The notes under the pieces were generated by a model. That model worked only from the letters and a program-made list of their open reading frames with translations, searched no databases and was not told the origin of the DNA. From Spiro-02 sp964465155 (GTDB taxonomy: Bacteria; Spirochaetota; Spirochaetia; Sphaerochaetales; Sphaerochaetaceae), in assembly GCA_964465155.1 (NCBI GenBank), contig CAYXIH010000004.1:7536-71535 (forward strand): 64,000 nt of DNA, read 5' to 3'. The stretch's first letter is position 1; the number at the start of each line of letters is the position of its first letter. A program made the position numbers and the translations under genes. Of the stretch, positions 60,482 through 64,000 are shown one piece after another.

Positions 60482-61245
60482 AGCACGCAACCAACCACCC
60501 GGTGATCGGAATCGTTGGAATGCTGGAAACCCCTCCGGCATCCTCCCCGTTTGTCGGAGTGGACCGTCAGATCACCAACGAAGCCTATACCAGGGCAGTA
60601 CAACTTGCAGGAGGGACTCCCCTCCTGCTGCCTGTTCCTGCAGACGTTCAGGATGCATCGGTACTCCAGGACTACATCACCCTCTGCGATGGACTGCTGT
60701 TCCAAGGTGGCTATGACATCGACCCCAGCAACTATGGTGAGCAATCCCATGAACTGCTGGGTGAGGTGAACATGCGAACAGATGCCTTCCAGATCAAACT
60801 CTACAAACTGGCAAAGGAAGCAGGCCTCCCAATCCTCGGCATCTGTAGAGGTCTCCAGCTGATCAACGTTGCAGAGGGAGGAACGCTGTGGCAGGACCAG
60901 AGCCTCCGCCCCAAGACAACCACCATACAACTCAACCACAGCCAGTATGCGAATGCACAGGAGGGATGCCACCAGGCGTTCATCACCCCAGGCTCAACCC
61001 TCAGCTCGCTCTTTCCCGGACCCCACCTCTTGGTGAACAGCCTCCACCACCAGCAGCTTCACACCGTAGGTGATGGCCTACAAGTCGTAGCAACATCGGA
61101 AGACGATGGAATTGAGGCTGTAGAGGCTATCAATACACCACCTTGGATCTGTGGAGTGCAATGGCACCCTGAGGCGATGCTGCTGAGAAACGACATGATG
61201 TTCCCACTCTTCCTCAAGCTGGTGCAGGAAGCACGAAGGACCTAA
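60478..61245 (+). CDS. Class I glutamine amidotransferase-like hydrolase (PuuD/peptidase C26)
   Basis: The 255-residue protein is a gamma-glutamyl hydrolase-type amidotransferase. The nucleophile elbow GICRGLQLINVAEGG near residue 120 has the catalytic Cys, and CGVQWHPEA near residue 222 supplies His and Glu. GLLFQGGYDIDPSNYGE near residue 75 is typical of the PuuD group, which hydrolyses gamma-glutamyl-GABA or other gamma-glutamyl amides. The substrate is unknown here. It is coupled to pepD by a four-base overlap and lies two bases before the flavoprotein gene, suggesting peptide or cell-wall-fragment use together with nagA. Confidence 0.92.
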   Translation: MKHATNHPVIGIVGMLETPPASSPFVGVDRQITNEAYTRAVQLAGGTPLLLPVPADVQDASVLQDYITLCDGLLFQGGYDIDPSNYGEQSHELLGEVNMRTDAFQIKLYKLAKEAGLPILGICRGLQLINVAEGGTLWQDQSLRPKTTTIQLNHSQYANAQEGCHQAFITPGSTLSSLFPGPHLLVNSLHHQQLHTVGDGLQVVATSEDDGIEAVEAINTPPWICGVQWHPEAMLLRNDMMFPLFLKLVQEARRT

Positions 61246-61247
61246 CA

Positions 61248-62477
61248 ATGCATGACGTCATCATTATCGGAGGAGGTCCTGCGGGACTCTTCTGTGCCTG
61301 TTCCATCAAGGAATCCGACACATCTGCAGATGTGCTGGTGTTGGAGAAAATGGATGCATGCGGCCGCAAGCTGCTGACCACCGGAGGTGGCCAGTGCAAC
61401 ATCACCCGCAAGGCAAACGAACGGCAGCTGATCAAGGGATTTGGCAGACATGGCAAATTCCTAGGGCATGCCATAGCCCGGCTGACACCAGAAGCCACGT
61501 GTGCATGGTTCGAGCAGCATGGGTTGCCACTGACACTCCGCGATGACCTGAAGATATTCCCAGCAAGCTTGGATGCCCATGACGTACGGGACCTGCTGGT
61601 CAGCACCTGTAGGAACATAGGTGTCGTCATCAGGAACAATACCCCGGTACAGGCTGTCTCATACGAGAATGGAATCTTCCATGTCACGACCGAACATGGA
61701 GTATTCCAATCACAGAAGCTGGTGATCACCACCGGGGGGATGAGCTGTCCCGGTACTGGTTCTACAGGAGATGGCTATGCCTTCGCCAAGAGCCTTGGCC
61801 ATACAATCGTACCCGTCCATCCTGCCCTTGCCGCCGCCAAGGTGACAAACATCGACCTGTCTCCGCTGGAGGGTGTGAGCCTCGATATGGTCCATATCCA
61901 GTCTGACGCTGTTTCTTGCAGCGGACCACTCTTGTTTACCCGCAACGGGGTATCAGGTCCGGTGGTCCTGGACAATAGCAACTTGCTGCATGAATCACCA
62001 AATATCAAGCTATGCTTGCTTTCCAAGCCCAACGGCAAGCCGCTGTCAAAGGAAGCATGTGCCATACAGCTCAAGCAGGAGGCACAAGCCCATCCGGCTA
62101 GGAATGTCCTGACAATGTTCCATGAGACAACGCAGCTTCCCCAACGACTGTGTACGTTCTTGATGCAGGCAGCTGGACTTCCGACCGACCTGCGCACGGG
62201 CTCGCTGTCCAATGCGCAGGCTTTGAGCTTGGCGACAATGTTGTGCTCTTGGGAGCTATCGCTCTCCTTTGCAGGAGCTTTCCGCACCTGCATGGCAACC
62301 AGCGGTGGTATCAGCCTGGACGAGATTGACCCCAAGACCATGCAGTCCCTCATATGCCCCAACCTCTACGTCGCCGGGGAGGTGCTGGACATCGATGCAA
62401 TGTGCGGAGGCTACAATCTCCAAGGAGCATGGTCAACTGCAGCTACTGCAGCAGCTGCTATCGTTGACGGACTATAG
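61248..62477 (+). CDS. HI0933/YhiN-family flavoprotein (NAD(P)/FAD-dependent oxidoreductase)
   Basis: The 409-residue protein has the FAD-binding dinucleotide motif DVIIIGGGPAGLFCA at residues 3-17. The family signature CGRKLLTTGGGQCNITRK lies near residue 38, VITTGGMSCPGTGSTGDGY near residue 158, and the C-terminal LYVAGEVLDIDAMCGGYNLQGAW near residue 374 (cited in part as AGEVLDIDAMCGGYNLQ). These identify the YhiN/BaiN-like group, whose general role is unclear. It is the last gene of the nagA run. Its end overlaps the convergent MBL gene by 20 bases. Confidence 0.92.
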   Translation: MHDVIIIGGGPAGLFCACSIKESDTSADVLVLEKMDACGRKLLTTGGGQCNITRKANERQLIKGFGRHGKFLGHAIARLTPEATCAWFEQHGLPLTLRDDLKIFPASLDAHDVRDLLVSTCRNIGVVIRNNTPVQAVSYENGIFHVTTEHGVFQSQKLVITTGGMSCPGTGSTGDGYAFAKSLGHTIVPVHPALAAAKVTNIDLSPLEGVSLDMVHIQSDAVSCSGPLLFTRNGVSGPVVLDNSNLLHESPNIKLCLLSKPNGKPLSKEACAIQLKQEAQAHPARNVLTMFHETTQLPQRLCTFLMQAAGLPTDLRTGSLSNAQALSLATMLCSWELSLSFAGAFRTCMATSGGISLDEIDPKTMQSLICPNLYVAGEVLDIDAMCGGYNLQGAWSTAATAAAAIVDGL

Positions 62478-63204
62478 CATCCCGAGCACGCACCCGCTTC
62501 AGCAAGTCTTCGAGCATATCCATGAAGGTACTCCGATCCTGCACATCATCATGACCAGTGACCACCGTATCAAACGGTAAGGATGCCAAGGTGGCGACCA
62601 ATATCTCCAACTTTCCCAAATACTGCTTGGGTGGCCATCCATGGTGAAAGTCATCCCCATGGATGTCACCGCAGAACAACATCTTGTCCTCCGGCACCAA
62701 TACTACGCAACCGTCGTCGCTATGTGAATTCTCAATCTGCAGGAGGTTGCAATGGACGCCCCCCAAGTCCAGAGTAAGTGAACCGGTGAAAGTCCGCACG
62801 ACAGGCACTACCTCGATCTCACCGGGGTCCTGATATTCCCTGCGGATATATGTATCGCTGAACTTGATATCAACTCCGGTACGGACTCTGCTGCGCATGG
62901 CTGCGTCATCCCATTTCCAAAGCATCATCTCACGCAGATGGAGATCTGCCTCCGCTGTGGCGATCGAAATGGAGTCATGGTAACGCCGCAGGCCAAAGCT
63001 ATGGTCCCAGTGGCTATGGGTGAGCACCACATAGTCGGGTGCCGTGATACCAAGTTCATCGAGGAACGCAGAGGCGTGCCGAAAAGAGTTGCCGGCATCT
63101 ATTGCAAGGCAACCACGGCTTCCCTTGACCAATGCAAGGTTCGGACGGTTGGTGCGGTCGTCATGTGGAAATAGAATAGTATGTTGTGTTGGATGACAGA
63201 GCAT
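62458..63204 (-). CDS. Metallo-beta-lactamase-fold hydrolase
   Basis: The 248-residue protein has the metal-binding motif VVLTHSHWDHSFGL near residue 57 (HxHxDH). Further ligands are in ENSHSDDGCVVLV near residue 160, FCGDIHGDDFHHG near residue 177, and VVTGHDDV near residue 213. No signal peptide is present. The reaction (lactonase, thioesterase or phosphodiesterase) cannot be told from sequence. ATG 63204 has CATACT six bases upstream with TTGTCC at 17 bases, and no ribosome site, so the message is probably leaderless. It is monocistronic and convergent with the flavoprotein gene. Confidence 0.88.
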   Translation of the reverse strand: MLCHPTQHTILFPHDDRTNRPNLALVKGSRGCLAIDAGNSFRHASAFLDELGITAPDYVVLTHSHWDHSFGLRRYHDSISIATAEADLHLREMMLWKWDDAAMRSRVRTGVDIKFSDTYIRREYQDPGEIEVVPVVRTFTGSLTLDLGGVHCNLLQIENSHSDDGCVVLVPEDKMLFCGDIHGDDFHHGWPPKQYLGKLEILVATLASLPFDTVVTGHDDVQDRSTFMDMLEDLLKRVRARDAIVRQR

Positions 63205-63210
63205 ATGACC

Positions 63211-63239
63211 AGTATGAGTCGTTTCTGATGGGTGGACAA
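63211..63239 (-). promoter_or_regulatory. Promoter of the MBL-fold gene, probably leaderless
   Basis: On the minus strand TTGTCC (63234-63239), a 17-base spacer and CATACT (63211-63216), then six bases and the ATG at 63204. Confidence 0.55.
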
Positions 63240-63556
63240 GAGAAAACCAGATGTAAATCTTCTTTCCGAAGGATGGAGATTCGTCCTGATTTCCAGACTC
63301 CGTTGTTTGTAGCTGTATTTCGCAAAGAGAACCTTCGAATTACATCAATTCACTGTCAGCCAGAGAATGCTCTGTGAAGCAAACCAACATATCTTCAATG
63401 AATATCTTAAGTCTCAGCAGGGAGATCTTCTCTATTCGTTTCGGCATAGAATATCTATTTGAAAATCATGTATATCAATTGAATTGGGGATGAGTATTAC
63501 AGCAGCCCTAAACCTCTTTCCTTTTCAAAGTAATTTCATTCTTTTCGATGAACTCT
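63240..63556. other. AT-rich intergenic stretch with no recognisable gene
   Basis: About 320 bases are clearly more AT-rich than the rest of the window. A short open frame on the plus strand (63186-63377, 63 codons) has no ribosome site and no family resemblance, and no tRNA, terminator or repeat stands out. It may mark the edge of an acquired segment that continues to the right. Confidence 0.5.
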
Positions 63557-64000
63557 CTATATGTCATCGCAATACCCCAAGAAAGAAAAACATCTCCGCA
63601 TCCCCTCGTTCAATTGATACCCCTCTTCAAAAGAAAAATCTTTTTGGTCTTGGATTTTTACTTCAGACAAATACCCCATGGAATACAAGAGGGCATAGAT
63701 TATGTTTTTCTGATCATCACCAGTCGCCTTGGAGAAAACCCGAGTGGCTCTGATTTCGTCCCAGACCATCCAGAACTGGTCCTCAGATACTTTGATTTGT
63801 TTTGGCGTACCGACTCTTGTAAATATGCAGTTTTCTTCCCAATCAACCATCCACTCCTCATTCTCGTATTTGAATTGATGGGAGAGAAACAAGTCTTTCT
63901 TGCTAGCGATAATATTATCTTTCACTGCAGTGAACGTCATATCCTTTGCATTCTCATGCAACCATTCACTTGTTTCCTGCTGCTTTCTGTGTTCTGGTAC
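63557..64000 (-). CDS. Hypothetical protein, 5' truncated by window edge
   Basis: The frame is open from the right edge to a stop at 63557, giving at least 147 residues; a TTG at 63961 is not needed as start because upstream codons (PEHRKQQETSEWLHENAKD) remain open. The protein is hydrophilic, with Trp-rich stretches (YENEEWMVDWEEN, DQFWMVWDEIRATRVF) and a Cys-containing end. I do not recognise it. Codon use is much more AT-rich than in the window's other genes, so transfer is possible. Its start and length need the neighbouring sequence. Confidence 0.55.
   Translation of the reverse strand, partial: VPEHRKQQETSEWLHENAKDMTFTAVKDNIIASKKDLFLSHQFKYENEEWMVDWEENCIFTRVGTPKQIKVSEDQFWMVWDEIRATRVFSKATGDDQKNIIYALLYSMGYLSEVKIQDQKDFSFEEGYQLNEGMRRCFSFLGYCDDI

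Noticed and set aside
63186..63377. 63-codon plus-strand open frame
   Set aside because: No ribosome site, no family resemblance, and it overlaps the promoter of the MBL gene.

Overview
The window looks like chromosome from a free-living, sugar-fermenting spirochaete of the Sphaerochaeta type. This is an inference from content: a mid-50s GC impression with strongly G/C-ending codons, a PnrA/TmpC-type nucleoside-binding protein, solute-binding proteins whose mature ends begin NGSAE or QGGAE, a short 4.5S-type SRP RNA, and a large set of pectin and uronate genes. No rRNA or species marker is present, so the genus is a guess.

Layout. 1-7393 (minus): a nucleoside uptake and phosphorolysis cluster, with a BMP-family binding protein, a double ABC ATPase, two permeases, a small membrane protein, purine nucleoside phosphorylase, a cupin and a truncated SDR. 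7653-27288: a pectin/uronate block. It holds a GH105 hydrolase and LplABC-like oligosaccharide importer under a very large fused regulator, a BASS-family transporter with uxaB-uxaA-uxaC and an IclR regulator, an AraC regulator, a MATE exporter, a rhamnogalacturonan acetylesterase-like gene, kdgK, and a KDPG aldolase fused to a VOC-like domain. Together they encode galacturonate to pyruvate plus glyceraldehyde-3-phosphate. Two near-identical KdgR-like operators link the two halves. A GH28 polygalacturonase and a TIM-barrel isomerase follow at 35800-38106.

27508-34752 (plus): a compositionally distinct, tightly packed four-gene locus. It joins a STAS antagonist, an amino-acid-type ABC transporter with three permuted solute-binding domains fused to its permease, an ABC ATPase carrying a C-terminal domain that resembles an RsbW-type HATPase, and a membrane sensor ending in SpoIIE phosphatase plus RsbW-type kinase. 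This is the best candidate for an undescribed system: a transporter physically built into a partner-switching signalling circuit.

38165-44066: thymidine kinase and deoC, a membrane-anchored NUDIX protein, a YigZ/IMPACT protein, an M28 peptidase with membrane helices inserted in its catalytic domain, and a 7TM protein. 44149-44798: all four serine tRNAs, one tRNA-Arg(GCG) and the SRP RNA. 44904-54157: a nucleotidyltransferase, two paralogous envelope proteins, dnaX-ybaB-recR, a J-domain protein, an (alpha/alpha)6 glycosidase and a lipid-kinase-like gene. 54332-63204: YgiQ, MATE, then nagA-pepD-amidotransferase-flavoprotein and an MBL hydrolase. The right end is AT-rich with a truncated unknown gene.

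Across the window many transcription-unit-first genes lack a Shine-Dalgarno sequence and instead have a -10 box 5-7 nt before the start codon, suggesting frequent leaderless mRNAs.
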